A stretch of DNA of 64,000 bases. Source: Phytoseiulus persimilis. Its lineage: Eukaryota > Arthropoda > Arachnida > Mesostigmata > Phytoseiidae. The position numbers were made by a program, and so were the translations under genes. The notes under the pieces were generated by a model, which worked only from the letters and a program-made list of their open reading frames with translations, made no database searches and was not told where the DNA came from. The stretch is taken from positions 20,398,001-20,462,000 of the forward strand of contig CM075103.1 in NCBI GenBank assembly GCA_037576195.1, given 5' to 3'. This document shows positions 24,970 to 37,198 of this stretch, piece by piece. How positions within the stretch are numbered: position 1 is the first letter of the stretch; the number at the start of each line of letters is the position of its first letter.

Positions 24970-26987
24970 AAACGACCTCATTAGGGCTCGACAACAGATC
25001 TCCATTCATTTGCAGGCCATACCTTAGGGGGTTCCCCCTCAGGGAACCGGAGGGATTGCGTGGGAAATCATGGGAAGCGAACAGAGAACTCGGGTAAGCT
25101 CGCCTGGAGTAAGATTGAGGCTTCCTGCGTCATCGCGCGGGTTTGCGTCGAGCCTCGCATCCGAAGCGAACCGACGCACGAGCCGTCTCTTGAACGCGGA
25201 ATGACTTGTCTCTGGCGTATCTATGAGCCGTAGTCTATGACAAACGACGGTTCGCGAACATTTCGCGGAACTTTCGCTCCCGTGCTGTGTCGCACCTCTT
25301 CCCTCTACTGAGGAATCCTTGTACCGACCGAGCGTCCCGGGACCCGCTTCGGCAAACGGATCGTTCCGCCGGAAACCAATTAGATGAGGCCAAGCGCGCA
25401 CTCAAAGAGCTCGACGCCGGATCGAACCTATTAGCAAGCGAGCGACGGACCGAGGCAACGACCGAATCGGGTTACTTGTGCTTCTTCCGCGAATCCCATG
25501 TGAGGTATCATTCTCTCTCACTCCTCGCCTCGCCCGGACCGGAATCCGCAGAAGCCGATGGGAGGGTAAGGGTGGTGGAAGTAATATTCCTGCTTCCGAG
25601 CATGTTTGAAATGAAAGTTGGTCACGATGATTGCCACGCAATGAGCTCAGCCCTCCGGTTAGGGAAGGCTTCATGTAGCCATCACCGTAGAGGGTGGTTT
25701 TCGATGAGGCTTCCGATGCCCTCGTTGAAACGACCGCTGACTGATATAGCTAAACTGCGCCGTCGCCGCGTCGATAGAGCATGTCTGAGAAGGAGAGTTT
25801 CCAGATAATCCACACAAAAACTAGTTTTCTCGACTCTCTCGAGTTCCTTCTCGACGGAAAGAAATGGTTGGGATCAATGCCTTCCCAGATTGGTGATTTC
25901 TCTTCGGAAAATGAGGAGACAGGGGGTGGGAGCAGCTGATATAGCTTTGTGCGACGCTTTGTTTTGGAAATCGCGGTATTCACGCTAGCGGTGCTCGTGC
26001 GTGCAGATTTTCCTGAAATTCACGCTGGAATCCTGATGAATCTTGGTGCACGGATCGCGAGTGTTTTATGCATATTCCCGTCGTCCCGAAGCTGCGGAGC
26101 TCCAGCTAAAGACGATCGAGTGCTCGTGCTCGATTTGAACGCAGGCCGTAGCAGAAGAAGAAGTTCCAACGCAAAAGATTGCCACTGCGCTGCTTTTCGA
26201 GAGCGGGACTGAGCATTCCCATCGAAAAGGCTTGGATCACGAAGGGGCGGCGGGTCCCTCGCGAAGGAAGATCACGGCGGAGCACAGGTGGTAAGTGGGC
26301 AACAGCGATATTTATGGAAGGCATATCGGAGCTTGACAGTGGGGACGAGAGGCTAAATTGGGAACTGCACGCCACCGGAAGCGATTCTCTTACATCTGAT
26401 TGCTTCGCCGGGCCGCAGCGACATCAAACTGTGCATGCGTACTCGTGCGGTCTATCTCTGTTTGTTGTCCTTACCTCCCTTTCTTCCGTGCGTGCATCCT
26501 CAATTCGCGATGTCTCCTTAAATAGGATTCCGAGTTCAACTCCTCTGGCAGACCGGACATCCGTACATGTTGACTGTCTCGTTCATACAACCCGTGCTGT
26601 GTACCGAGCAGTTCATCTGACCAGGCATCGCTCGAGGCCGGAGCGAAATTCAAGTTCCGCCGATCAATCAGTTCTGCTGTCGGCGCTCCCTGTGATTTAG
26701 CTGTGTTCGGTTGTGAGCTTGCGGAGTTTCCCCGACAAGCCGCGCACTGCTCTTCGAACGAAGTCGTTCAACTGATAAGAGCGATTCTTCCGAGAGCTCC
26801 ATAGATCCTTCTCAGTTTCTATTGTTTCAAGAGAAGGTCTCGAATCTCATGGAAATCACGGAGTGAGGAGAAGCGTTGAAGTGAAGACGGCGAGAACGAA
26901 ATCGTTTCGAGAGGCTTGAGCCTGTTGAAACTTGAGTGTCGACTGGTTCGTATCACCTTCGATGATCGAGTTTGACAAACAAGCTCA
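24970..26987. other. No firm gene
   Basis: Open frames are mostly Arg/Ser-rich. A plus segment at 25949 encodes a hydrophobic run (FVLEIAVFTLAVLVRA) but begins with GTG, not ATG. Confidence 0.45.
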
Positions 26988-27644
26988 TCAAGCGTCGCGC
27001 ATCGTGTCGATTCCGAGCTCCGGTAAGACGCGCGAGGCGATGTCATCCATGCTCTGTGAGTAGAGGCTTTTCATACACTCATACTGATTGATCAGAGATT
27101 GGAGCTGATGGCTCTCCCAGGATTGAGCCAACGTCTCGGAGGCCACGAGCTTGAAGTGTAACAGGCTAACCGTCACGACACCGTTCTGGATTCCTTCATC
27201 TTCTGTTCTTCCTCCTCGGTGACTTTCGGATTTTCAATGAAATCTGATACAAACCGGCATGACACACCGGAATGGGGATCTCTATGAATGCGACTCGAAA
27301 AGAGTCCCTTTGACTTGGACGCTCCGGATGAGCTTTAAAGAGAGGAACTCCTCCACAGTTCTTGTGCATGGAGGATATCCGTTTCGTAGCGAGAGAAGGC
27401 TGTGCAAATGCTCGTCGTGAATATCTAATCCGATAAAGATAACAGGTTTAGTGGGCTTCGGGGTCGGCTCATAATCGCGCCACTTCGACTCCGCCAGTTG
27501 GTGGATCCAGCTGACGTTCTTGGCAAGCTGACACAGCTCTCCGAGAGACCTGGAGGAGAGGAATCGGCGAGGGAGCGTGTCTCGTCGCATTTTCGAACGA
27601 GTTCCGTCGGAGAAAGGAGGAGCGGATTGAAGCGACTCCATCAA
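26988..27644 (-). CDS. Hypothetical gene, at least two exon-like segments
   Basis: The segment 27644-27282 includes SLGELCQLAKNVSWIHQL and TKPVIFIGLDIHDEHLHSLL; 27176-26988 reads HFKLVASETLAQSWESHQ and continues with SQSMDDIASRVLPELG to a stop. Between them another frame gives DFIENPKVTEEEEQKMKES. All three have compositions typical of coding DNA and lie on one strand within 650 bases, which suggests one gene with short introns, but I could not settle the splice sites. No family is recognised. Confidence 0.35.
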
Positions 27645-29880
27645 TCTAAGTTAATTCGAATCTCACCTCCGGATGGTCGAGAGTCGGAGCCTGACAAATT
27701 CAGCAGAGCAACGAGGCCTTCTCTCGTTGCTCTGCGAAAAGAATGGAGCCCGGGCCGTGGAAGGAATCGGAGCGATTCGGTAGGCTTCCATCTCGAGCGG
27801 GGCTATTTGTGGCCATTCCGAACCGGAGTGATTGGTAGGAATCAAACGAAACGCTTGTGCTTTCTGTGGGCACTGTTGTTCAAGGTCGTTTCCGCGGGGG
27901 CAGCTCCGGCGGTCGTCGTTGTTCTCGCACTCCTGGGCCCGATCGAGCCAATAATTGGATTCCTCTGACCGAACAGGGGAGGCTGCACGCGAGTCAACCA
28001 GCCCGCCATCAGATGAGAGGGAGGCACCTCGACGGAGAGCAGCAGCCAGATCACACGCTGGAAGTTGGTTTCGGCCTTTCCGACGAAGTCATGCTAACAG
28101 CGTACCCGACAATAGACTTTGGAGGAGCGGGCCTCGTTCCCTCGTGGGCTCCGAACTTTTAAATTCACGACCAATCAAACCGCGCGGCTCGAGGGAGACG
28201 GGGCTCCAGATCGGACCGAAGAGTCGACAAACTGAAAGACTCCCCCGAGTCCGCAACAGCAACTAAGCAATCCGACAAGAGTCGAGAACCTCTTTGATCC
28301 GGAGCCGCGACCCGAAACAAGTTGTTCGGGTCTAACTGAGTTTGTCTCGCTCGGCCTCCTACGTGTTTTTCTACAACTTCCACGACCTCGTCAAGTTAAC
28401 CCTGTTTTAGTTCGCAACCCTTAGGCACCACCGCTTGCAGTACACCGGCAGTGGACCGACAGCTGTTCCACTCTTTGTTTGTGTCTCCTTTGCCTCTCGC
28501 AGTTGCCTCGAGCTTCGTTTACGGGTCTTCCACTAGCAGTTTGCTCCCACCGCTTGCGAGCAATCTCTTCTTTCCGCTGCTTGCACCGCTTCAAACGACG
28601 GTAGTAGCGATTCAAGCTGCCTCGAATCGTGGATGAATCTCCCTTCTTGCGCCTGTTCAACCTTTCCCGTGAACAGCAAAACGGAATCGGCGGAAATCCC
28701 CTAGAGGTCAGGTTCTGTTGCACAGCGACCCACACCATTAGGGACCGTTGATGATTGGCGACTGTTTCCGAGGCGAGAGGACATTCCTCACAATGTTCGA
28801 GAGGAACGGGAGAACAGGGTGGCTGGTAGAAACCGCACATAGTCGCTGCGAAGCTGTTGCTTGGGAGCGAGGTGGGAGCTCTATCGGAAATAAGTTCTGT
28901 TCTCGGGCCCGTCGGCGGTCCCGACTCGGAGTTCGAAACGAGTCTGGGGCCGGCGTCCTCCTCGAGAGTTCCGAAATCGATCCACTGTTGCCTTCTCCAG
29001 CTTCCTTGCCTTGTCAGTTCCCTCGATGCATTCTTCTCTCCTGTCGGTGGGGAAAGCATCCGGCATCGAGGGAAACTGTGCTCCAAGGAAAACGCACACC
29101 TCGCCGAAACCTGGGCTCCGGACTCCGAGAGAGCCGCAAGCATCGCCGGGCGCAAACGCGGAGGAATCGGGGAGGATTTTCCACGAAGGAATGGAACGTT
29201 CTCACTCGACAGGAATGCTCGTGTTTTGAAAAGGGAGAGGAGCAGGAGTGCCTGAGCAGACGACACGGATGAATGTAGAGACAGGAGGACTCATCAGCGA
29301 GAAAAACGTGTGAGATTGTAAATTGCAAGTACAAACCCCGTGCTGGAGAAGTTGTTGCACGAGTTAACTTCCCGTCGGCTTTGCACTTCTTTCCTCCCGG
29401 AACGCCCGGACGGAACGGCAGTCTTCCCGCAACCTCGGACATTCCACTCTTGAAAGAGCACGACAGGGAGAAACGTATTCCCGCCGTTCTTCCCGAACAA
29501 TACAGAGCAAACTCCAGCGAGCCAGCACTTGTTGCTGTACAGGCTCAATAACGGCGTCGAGTCTCTGTCACCTTGTGTGGTGATAATAGAAAAGCAGACC
29601 ATGCTGGTTGCACTTCTGACGCTTTACGGACAGTATTGAAGCCTGAATGAGCTTACGACCGCCCGTGGAATGGCGTCGCCTGCACGACTTTGCTGCGAGA
29701 CATGTAATTAGGAGCTTGCGAACGGATTCCCCAAAGTGGCTCGAGGAAAGCTCCCAAAGCCTTGTGCCTGTGCTGGGAGAGCTCGGCAACATGCCGAGAA
29801 CCGTCTTAAGAGAGAAAGGAGCTTGACAGGACACTAAAGCGGGCTACGACATGCAATCCCCATCAGCCCTAGCGAGGTGA
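27645..29880. other. GC-rich region open in several frames; no firm gene
   Basis: A 281-codon minus ORF (29266-28421) overlaps plus ORFs of 174 and 132 codons. All are Arg/Ser/Pro-rich, as expected from stop-poor GC-rich DNA. The composition does not favour a coding strand. Confidence 0.4.
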
Positions 29881-30393
29881 AGAAGTTTCACCGCAGTAGA
29901 ACGATTCAAGGAAGTCAGATACGATTATTCGCGTGGTGATGTCGAGCTGGCGTCAGCAAAAGCAGGGGGCCTACCATCGGTAACCTTCAGAGCTGAGTAC
30001 ACACCATACCTCGAGAAGACATGCACGAGCGGTGACGGCCATGGGGAAGCAAACGATCAGCTGATTTTCAAATGCGGGGACAGACCTGCAGAGAATACCA
30101 AAACAGACCGAAGCGTTGACTTTCCAGTCGATCCGTACCCCTCAGAGAGAACAGGAGTCCCCTGGGAACATGGGAGAACTCCCCAGCTCGGTGCTGAACC
30201 GCAGATGGACAGGAGAAGACCTTATTTTTTTACGATGGAGACAGATGAGGGAAATCAAAAATATACGACAACTATGAACGCTGGAGAGCCGAGCTCGTTT
30301 TCCCAAGAGCTCACGACGCCGACTGTCTCGGGAGTCGAAGGGGGCTTGCATCGGAGAATCCTCTTTGAGCTCGTCGAATCTACCTCGTCGTGA
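29881..30393 (+). CDS. Candidate exon of an unknown hydrophilic protein
   Basis: One frame stays open for about 170 codons to a TGA at 30391. It has strong purine bias at the first codon position and a Glu/Thr/Gly/Pro-rich product, for example TAVERFKEVRYDYSRGDVEL and SVDFPVDPYPSERTG. It lacks an early start codon, so it would be an internal or terminal exon. It may belong with the plus segments at 30648-30773 and about 30870-31156 (CKQCEENRRELTLLNEGGG) and the 3' end at 31613. Family unknown. Confidence 0.3.
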   Translation, partial: RSFTAVERFKEVRYDYSRGDVELASAKAGGLPSVTFRAEYTPYLEKTCTSGDGHGEANDQLIFKCGDRPAENTKTDRSVDFPVDPYPSERTGVPWEHGRTPQLGAEPQMDRRRPYFFTMETDEGNQKYTTTMNAGEPSSFSQELTTPTVSGVEGGLHRRILFELVESTSS

Positions 30394-31353
30394 TGCCCCG
30401 GCTTCGATAAGTTAGACAACGAAGCGACGAATGCTCGCCGGCCGGGTCTTCTCACATAATCGTTTCCTGGCGTCGCTGATCACGACGGCGAGGCGCCTCT
30501 GAAGTTCAAAGCTATTCTTCGCCGCGACGGCGAGTTCATTCGCCTTTTACAATTGTTCATCCTCCTTCCGATCTCCGATTTACTACCCACTCTCTGTATC
30601 AGATACCTCGGTCGATCCGCGTTCGACTGTGTAGTCACAAATCCTGAATGAACGAACACTTTCACGGCGTCCTCCATCCGCGGATAGAGAAGGAAGAAAT
30701 CGCCGATTCGGAGCAGAAGACAGAACCAAGAACGCAAGCGGAGGGACAACGGACAAATGAGCTTGTGAAATGAGCCTGGAATATCTGGAGCGGAAATATC
30801 TGTCTCGAGAACGCTTGCGGTTCGATTTGTGGCTGGGAAAAAAGTTTTGTCCCCTGTTCTAATTTGTGGCGGTTCGTCCTCTCCCCACGTTTCCCACAAT
30901 CTGCTTCTGCTCCCATCCCCAGCCGAGACGATGTTTTGGGAACGCAAAGCCCGGAGGGGGACCCCTGTTCTTTGTTCCGACGCATCATCTGCCGGGAGAC
31001 GGGAAACTATGCAAGCAGTGCGAAGAGAACCGGAGAGAGCTGACGCTTCTGAATGAGGGAGGAGGCGCTCTCGACGCGAATCGGAGCTCCATTCTCGAAA
31101 GCTCGCTTTTGGGGAGAATGCCTCACAGCACCGGCCGGAGGACATCGGATTCGTGATGTCGTAGGACGACGAACATCCATAGGAAGTAAATCGTCCGCTC
31201 TGATTCCCTCTCACGGCCGATTTGAACAACACCACCTCTGATGTTTCCGTACAAATAGTCTTTGAAGAATCGGTCGTATCGGAATAATTATGAAGCCACG
31301 AAAGAGCTCACGGGGCATCGCTAGTACTGCGCAGGGGCGCGACCGCGCTCTGA

Positions 31354-31613
31354 ACTGTAAAGCTGTCGCCTGTGGATAACGTCAAAACTGAAGAAGACGA
31401 AGTGCGAAACATGGTCATCATTTGGGTGAGATCCTCCCCTGTTTTATTGGCGAGGCCTCCGCTGATACTCCCACGACAAAAAGCAGACATGGGCGGCGTT
31501 CTCCTTGCCGTTCCGTTCCGCTCATCATTTTCATGCAGCAGCCTGCAAGTGGACACGTGTTTCCGTATTGCGGGTTAGGAGATTTTGCCGTTATACGGCG
31601 TTACGGAAAATAA
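31354..31613 (+). CDS. Candidate last two exons of an unknown gene
   Basis: Exon 31354-31425 (VKLSPVDNVKTEEDEVRNM, then VIIW) ends at a strong donor (TGG/gtgagatcc). Exon 31539-31613 follows a good acceptor (ttttcatgcag) in the same phase and reads QPASGHVFPYCGLGDF, then AVIRRYGK and stop. The TAA at 31611 is part of AATAAA (31609-31614). Two matched splice sites, phase agreement and the polyadenylation hexamer favour a real 3' end. Upstream exons are uncertain, and the left limit given is the in-frame stop. Function unknown. Confidence 0.4.
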
Positions 31614-34093
31614 ATCCCGTGATACGGAATCGTGGAAAGTATCTTCCGCAACATGAAATTACGGCAAGGGAAACTCATATGAATAGATGATATTTCATAC
31701 ACGAATCATTTCAAATAACTCCGCCTAGATATTCAGACATCCGGCATTCACGGCTGCGCAATTGGAAACATAATCAATACGCTACAGCAAGGACATCTGG
31801 GGTGTGAATCTGGGCGGGAAAGTACATGGCAGCCTGCAGGCCATGCCTGATGGATGGATGGATGAGCATCCCCATTGCCACATAGGATGATTTCCGCCTC
31901 GGTTGTTAGTCGTCGATGATAGGCGACGGTCAAACAAGAATGGACGAAAATCCCTCTTTCGTTTTGGTTTTCGCCGTGCTTCGGACAAACCCTGTCCCGA
32001 TTCCGCTGTCGAATGCTCTCGGTGCCTTTTCAAACCCTAGGGTAGAAGAGCGGAATCACACCCGGGAACGAACCGACGAGTTCTGTCTCCGAGTCGGGAC
32101 TAGTTCTGTTCTGAGTCTTGGCTGTTCCTTCTGCGAATGGAGATCCTCACCGGAAATATGGTTTTCATTATTCGGTTCATGTCTCTCTCTCGCTTCGTGT
32201 CTGAATCATCCCAATCGAGAATCCGCCAGGCCTGGGGACGACGACACTGGTTCCGACGAGGTGCGAACCAGCCTCGCCGGCATCAGCGCAACCATCTCTC
32301 TGAGAGCAGCGGCATTTCAGACTGGAACCTCATGAAGTTAGATAGACCCGGGAGCGCTTGAAGTCACCTGCTGTTCCTCCGAGGCTCGTCTGTCAATGTC
32401 TTGGCACATTCACCGATCAACTGAGGAACACGCCGGCGTTCATACACATACACGCTCACAAACGCGCGAGCTCTGACGTACACGCTCGCAGACATCTTGA
32501 ACGGAGCCAGTTCCGCTCGAGCGAACGTCTGCCGACTCAGCGAGTGTCCCAACCGCGGCAGACGAGCTCACCCGTTCACTCGTTCGTGCGTCCGTCCGTT
32601 CGCCTGCCAGCCAACCAGCCAGCCAGTCCGCCCTTCTCTTTGAGTAAACAGAACTGCTACACAAACTGGCACCCAAACAGACGTTCTCAGGCTCACTTAC
32701 GATCACACTGATTCTTAACACGAGCGCGGAGGGAGCCTCGTCGCGAGAGATCAACCGAGCGAAATGTTACGTTATGATTGAGTCATTGCCAAAATGGCGA
32801 CTCCGCGAAAACCGTTAGAGACCGCGCTGACCGCTCAGCGAGCCCTCCGGTTGACCCGGGATAACGAAACATTTTTTGCAACGACTTGCGGTATGTCGGA
32901 GCGAATTTCCCGAAGAACACGCTGTTTACCGAAGGTCGAAGCCTCCCGTGTCTGTTTGCCCCTACAGCTGATGGGCTCGAATGATGTGGCATCTACCCTA
33001 TTCGGTGGAGAGCTTACGTTGCTCGAGAGCTCCGGCTGAAGCTTCTGCAGGGACCGTTAGTATTGGGAGAACATCTTCGCCGGAACACGACGACGTTCTC
33101 GTTACGCGACCGACCGCAGCACGGCGAGAGTGTGTCGTCGAACGTATCGAGTTATCGGAAAATTAAGCAGACTCTCTTCGTTGCCGCTCCCGGCTTTCGC
33201 TCTGTTTCTCGCCTCATCCCTCCGGACAACGGAAGCGGCGCACAAAGTGGTTCACGCCAGAGCTTCCCGTCCGCAAATAATTCATTGAATGTGGAATCGA
33301 GCTCGGTGTTGTCCGCGCTCCCGGAGTTGAGGTGAAGGAAGCAATGCAGATGGAGATTCGTTAATCTTGGGCGTGCGATCAGCAAGCGGCCTCGATTCGA
33401 GTGAGAATATGAAGACGCGAGCTTTTTTCTACAATCGTATGTGATACGAGGTTTTTCACTTTGTTCCAGCAACCGCGTGACGAACGGTGCCGACTGCAGT
33501 CGATGCCCCCCTCAGTCTCTGTTATAAACTTCACCACGATCATGATCAATATTTTATTACAATGATTCACCGCTAGGGGCTAAACATTTACCAAGAAACC
33601 CCTACCGAGGAGGCGACAGAGGAACGAAGTCATCACCTAATGCTCGGGAAAGATTAGGTGACGAGAACAAAACAGCAACAATCGTCTTTTCGAATCCATC
33701 TTCTACGCGCCACGAACGGAGTCTGTTTCGGGGGTGCGAGTTGGATGATGGAGAGAATTCGTGGCACTTCGGACATTTGATTCGGAGAGAGGTCTTCAAC
33801 TCAGACTTAGTTCAGAATCTCTGGAGAATCGCCCGTTAAAACGTCGGAGATCAGCAGCGTGCCAAGAAAGTGTCGAATCGAAGGATGGGCAATTCGTGGG
33901 ACGTAAACATATCCAAACAGAACAATACTGACTTGAGGAAGATATTGCCGTCCCGCTCATTGTTTACAATCTGAGGTTCGTCCTGTCATTGTGAATCGAT
34001 TCCTGTGGATTGAATTCATCCGTCCCCCCGTTCCCGAGTCCGTCCTTTTCCTCTGCTTGCTTGTTTTCTTCGACTTTGCTGCCGTGTTGAGGG
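31614..34093. other. Possible promoter/5' UTR region; no firm gene
   Basis: 31849-31863 is a short GATG repeat. 32440-32720 is dense in short cgct/cagc/ccgt motifs and looks like an arthropod 5' UTR or promoter, with a donor-like site on the minus strand (GAACGG/gtgagc). No downstream start was assigned. Confidence 0.35.
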
Positions 34094-34271
34094 GACCGAG
34101 TCCGCTCTGACTTTTCGACTCATCGGAGAAACTTTCACCAAGATGTTCGCCTTCTCCAACGGGCGCTTGCTCGAAATATTCACAAAGGATGCTGAGGCCG
34201 ATGAGAACGCGCTTGGAGGCGACGGAGGCAGGAGGATGGGGAGCAATTCAGAGCTGACGCAAACACTTTAA
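34094..34271 (+). CDS. Candidate terminal exon of an unknown protein
   Basis: A long pyrimidine tract precedes a possible acceptor ending 34093. The frame then reads GTESALTFRLIGETFTKMFA, IFTKDAEADENALGG and stops at 34271. The antisense ORF (34246-34016) is Ser/Pro-rich, the usual look of a shadow. An ATG at 34143 is also available. No family is recognised. Confidence 0.28.
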
Positions 34272-34886
34272 TCCTTTTAGTGAGACAGTTACGCGGAAGA
34301 CACAGAAGGGACGCTCGACGGAATATTCGAATCGTCGCGATTCCCCCGAATCACGATTCGCTAACACTTCCCCTAGACTCCGCTCGCGATGCACCTTCAC
34401 GGAGTCCAAGCCGAGGGAGAGATTTCGGTCTGCCAACAAAATTGGGGATATCGATTAGGATCAACATTTTTCTGCAATCGAATGAATGGAAGTCGAACAA
34501 TGACGTTGATGAAAGGCATGGAGGTGAGCAAAGAGTGGCATCCGCAGCTTGTTGTGGGGTGAAATTCCGCAATTCAGCTCGCTAGCGATGAAACTCGAAA
34601 CGAGGGTGATCTCTGGCATCGCTCAAATGCGGTTTCCGAAAACTCCCTTCAAAGGGGTCTGCAAATTCACAAACTCTATTCGATGTTGAATGAAAGCGTC
34701 GGTCGACAGTTCGTGTGCCGTTTCACGGTTCTCCGTCTTCTCGTCGGGGCTCCGTCGGCTTTCGTCGAAGGAACCGACTTCGTCACCAAATTGGAGCTCG
34801 TCAGCTCTGGGTGACGGAATCTCGCCGACGTCTCCAGTGGGACAGAAGTCTGCCAGCTTCACTGTGCACTCGTCCTTTCGAAACAC
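34248..34886 (-). CDS. Hypothetical gene, two open segments
   Basis: The segment 34886-34623 is acidic (DECTVKLADFCPTGDVGEIP, ESRRSPDEKTENRETAHE) while its antisense is Ser-rich, so this strand looks like sense. A second segment, 34439-34248, follows an acceptor-like ttttgttggcag and reads LDSVKVHRERSLGEVLANRD to a stop. A donor joining them is not clear (gtgaat after 34672 is one option). It partly overlaps the plus candidate ending at 34271, so both cannot be fully right. Family unknown. Confidence 0.3.
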
Positions 34887-35234
34887 GAGCTCATTACGTT
34901 GTACGTGATGGAGGCGCCGCCAGGTACGGTTGTCGAGATGGAGTCGACTGCGGAAACAAAATGGGACACCCTGTTCGAGTGGGATCCGTTGTGATCGGGT
35001 GGACGAAGAAAACGAAGTTGAGTTTTGGGGGCAGTGGCTAAGTTCGACGGAAGTGTAGGCGAGGTGAATATGAGGATGAGACTGACGACGACGACGCAGA
35101 TGACAAAGTGTGACCCTTTTTTCTTGACTCGGCTAACATCGTATGGCCCACTTCATCTCGGCGAGTTTTGAAATGCTCGGTACCCGCTCGAGATCCCGGA
35201 GTGGGCGTCTGGAGCACCTACGTTCCCCGGAACT

Positions 35235-35411
35235 CTAATCGGGCGGCCGGGTCGAGCCCGAACTATTATGCTGGAAGTGCAATCCACCCTTGAAGTCGCG
35301 ATAGTTCTGCCCGGCGTCACCATTCGTGAACGTCACAATCACAATCAAGAACACGATCAGTAGCAGCAGAACGAAGCCTACCGCCACACCAAGCATCATT
35401 GGCATCGGAAA
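35235..35411 (-). CDS. Membrane-anchor exon or 56-residue membrane protein
   Basis: After acceptor gacgcgtag the frame reads FP and then MPMMLGVAVGFVLLLLIVFL with IVIVTF, a single strong transmembrane helix of about 22 residues, followed by a short polar tail (NYRDFKGGLHF, STRPPD) and TAG. Such a helix is unlikely by chance. It could be a small protein from the ATG at 35405, or the last exon of a receptor whose upstream exons lie in 35.5-36 kb (minus frame GDDYRLTAEIRADLEVND at about 35640-35730). The plus strand across that upstream stretch is also open. Confidence 0.4.
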   Translation of the reverse strand, partial: FPMPMMLGVAVGFVLLLLIVFLIVIVTFTNGDAGQNYRDFKGGLHFQHNSSGSTRPPD

Positions 35412-36779
35412 CTACGCGTCAGTGGTCAAAGTTGCTCCGATGAGGATGCACTATCCTCGAAAATATCCCGCGAGAGGAGTTCGTGAGGGCTGTCTTCGAG
35501 GATTATATCCAGGTCACACGGATTTCTCAAGCATCAGGGGAACGCCGGGATTGACTTCGGGCCGAAAATCCGTCGGGGTCCCGCACTATTTCTGGGTGTA
35601 TCTCGGGCCGGAAATAAGTATCCTCTAGGCCTGGTTCAGCGACCGGTCGTTCACTTCCAAGTCAGCTCGAATTTCGGCGGTCAGGCGGTAGTCGTCACCG
35701 AAAGTCGCTTCAGAGCCTCGGCGGATGCGGAGGAGGATGCAGAGGAGCCGTGAACGTGGGAGAGAGAGACATCGATGGGGTGGAAGACACTCACACAGGC
35801 ACCATCCGACAAGGTTTCCGTCGGGGCTTTCGAAGTGATTTTCCAGAGTCACATGTCACGACCCGAAGCTGCAGAGAAGCAGAAGAAGCCGAGGGGCGGG
35901 CGTTCCTGAGCAGTGGGTCGAGGCGAGCTTGGGCAGCAGGCTTGCTTGCTGACAGGCAAGCGGGCGGGAGACAGCCGGAAGGACTCGCTGTCGTTCGGCG
36001 AGTGCACTCCACAAGTGAATGAGCTTCAATCGACTACTCGGAACTTCTCCCCGAGAGAAAGGGCATACCCTCACCTGTCGACTTTCCACAGCAGAAGGCG
36101 CTGCGGTGCCGTCTTCGAGATTTTTGTAGCTTCCCGCGTCTCCAGACGCGTCGCGGGACTTCCGACGAGGGCGCCACCGAGACCGAAACTCGAGCTCCGG
36201 ATTGGTTTGAGGGCAGCGGACGGGCGGCCGGGAGGCTGGGCACCGAGCTCTTCCAGCCCGCACCGTCGTTTGGTTCGGAAGAATATATCTTCCCGTTGGG
36301 GAGCTTAGCCGCTGAGAAAGGGCAGCCTCCAACAACATATCATCCAGCCTACCGAAAACTGGGGGGGGGGGGAGACATAGAAAGAATGTCTTGCGCTTCC
36401 CCAGCGGGGCGGTCTTACCTCTGAAGGGGGGACGGGCGGGAAAGGAAGAATTACAGAGGGCCTTGTCGACAACGACCGCCGCGACGGCAAGCTCACCGCC
36501 AGAAAAGACATCAAGACGAACAAGTCTAACTCTGATGACCGAAAAATAAGTTCACGTAGCCGATGACGGGTACTCTGTTGCCATACCGGAAAACAAAAGT
36601 ATGGAAAGAGCCACTTCTCGTCGAACCCTGAGATGTTGCGAAAATTGCGGCTGCGTTTCAGCCCGAGCGATGAGGTCGCAGTCATAAGCTCGCGCCGCAA
36701 CGAGCCTCATTTCGGGCACACGAGAACGGCGGACAAGGTTTCTCCCACTCGGTCCACTTCAGCTAAGCCAGTTTTTTCA
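35412..36779. other. Unresolved; both strands open
   Basis: 35630-35890 has credible frames on both strands (minus RLTAEIRADLEVNDRSLNQ; plus VVHFQVSSNFGGQAVVV after acceptor tatcctctag). A run of 12 G lies at 36361-36372. Confidence 0.35.
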
Positions 36780-36802
36780 GGAGTTGCATCACAGCCTCAG
36801 CC

Positions 36803-37009
36803 ATGTTCGTCAAGATAGATCGGCTCGTCAAGCGGCTTGGAGAGAAAATTCCGATCACTGAGCCCATTTTCCTCCGCGTTTCGACAACAATCAGCAGAGA
36901 CCTTGCACGCTTCGAGTAAGTCGAGACTCGCTGGAAAGTTCCGCTCAGCCTACTCGAGACGGATCTTCGAGATCTTGAGGACATAGAAATTGCTGGAATC
37001 TACGGTTAA
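36803..37009 (+). CDS. Candidate 57-residue protein with a 33-nt intron
   Basis: The ATG at 36803 opens MFVKIDRLVKRLGEKIPITE and PIFLRVSTTISRDLARF. It reaches a consensus donor (TTC GA/gtaagtcg) at 36916. Removing 33 bases to the acceptor tccgctcag (ending 36948) restores the frame and gives DLLETDLRDLEDIEIAG, then IYG and stop. The antisense ORF is Arg/Ser-rich. A good acceptor (ccagttttttcag, ending 36779) also precedes the ATG, so this may be the 3' part of a longer gene. The intron is unusually short for an animal; without splicing the frame stops immediately. Function unknown. Confidence 0.35.
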
Positions 37010-37198
37010 CTGATCGCGACTCCGAACAAGAGCTGAGGTAGGATTCAAATGGGCGGAGAAAGAGTGTGCGGGGTGCCCCGAGGGAAACGCAATCGATGTT
37101 TCGGGAGATCAATTACGTGGCCTCTCTTGTCGCCGACTTCACACTAGTTGATGTACGAGACGAGTTAACCACAGGAAAAGAGTTTCGAAAAGACTTCT

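Noticed and set aside
28421-29266. 281-codon minus ORF, the longest in the window
   Set aside because: Two plus frames are also open over the same GC-rich DNA, and the product is Arg/Ser/Pro-rich with no domain or splice support.
30480-31235. 251-codon minus ORF
   Set aside because: Ser/Arg-rich, antisense-like; the plus strand carries better coding segments and a polyadenylated 3' end at 31.6 kb.
32440-32720. 117-codon ORF with many short repeats
   Set aside because: The DNA looks like a promoter or 5' UTR (clustered cgct, cagc, ccgt motifs); the frame is not protein-like.
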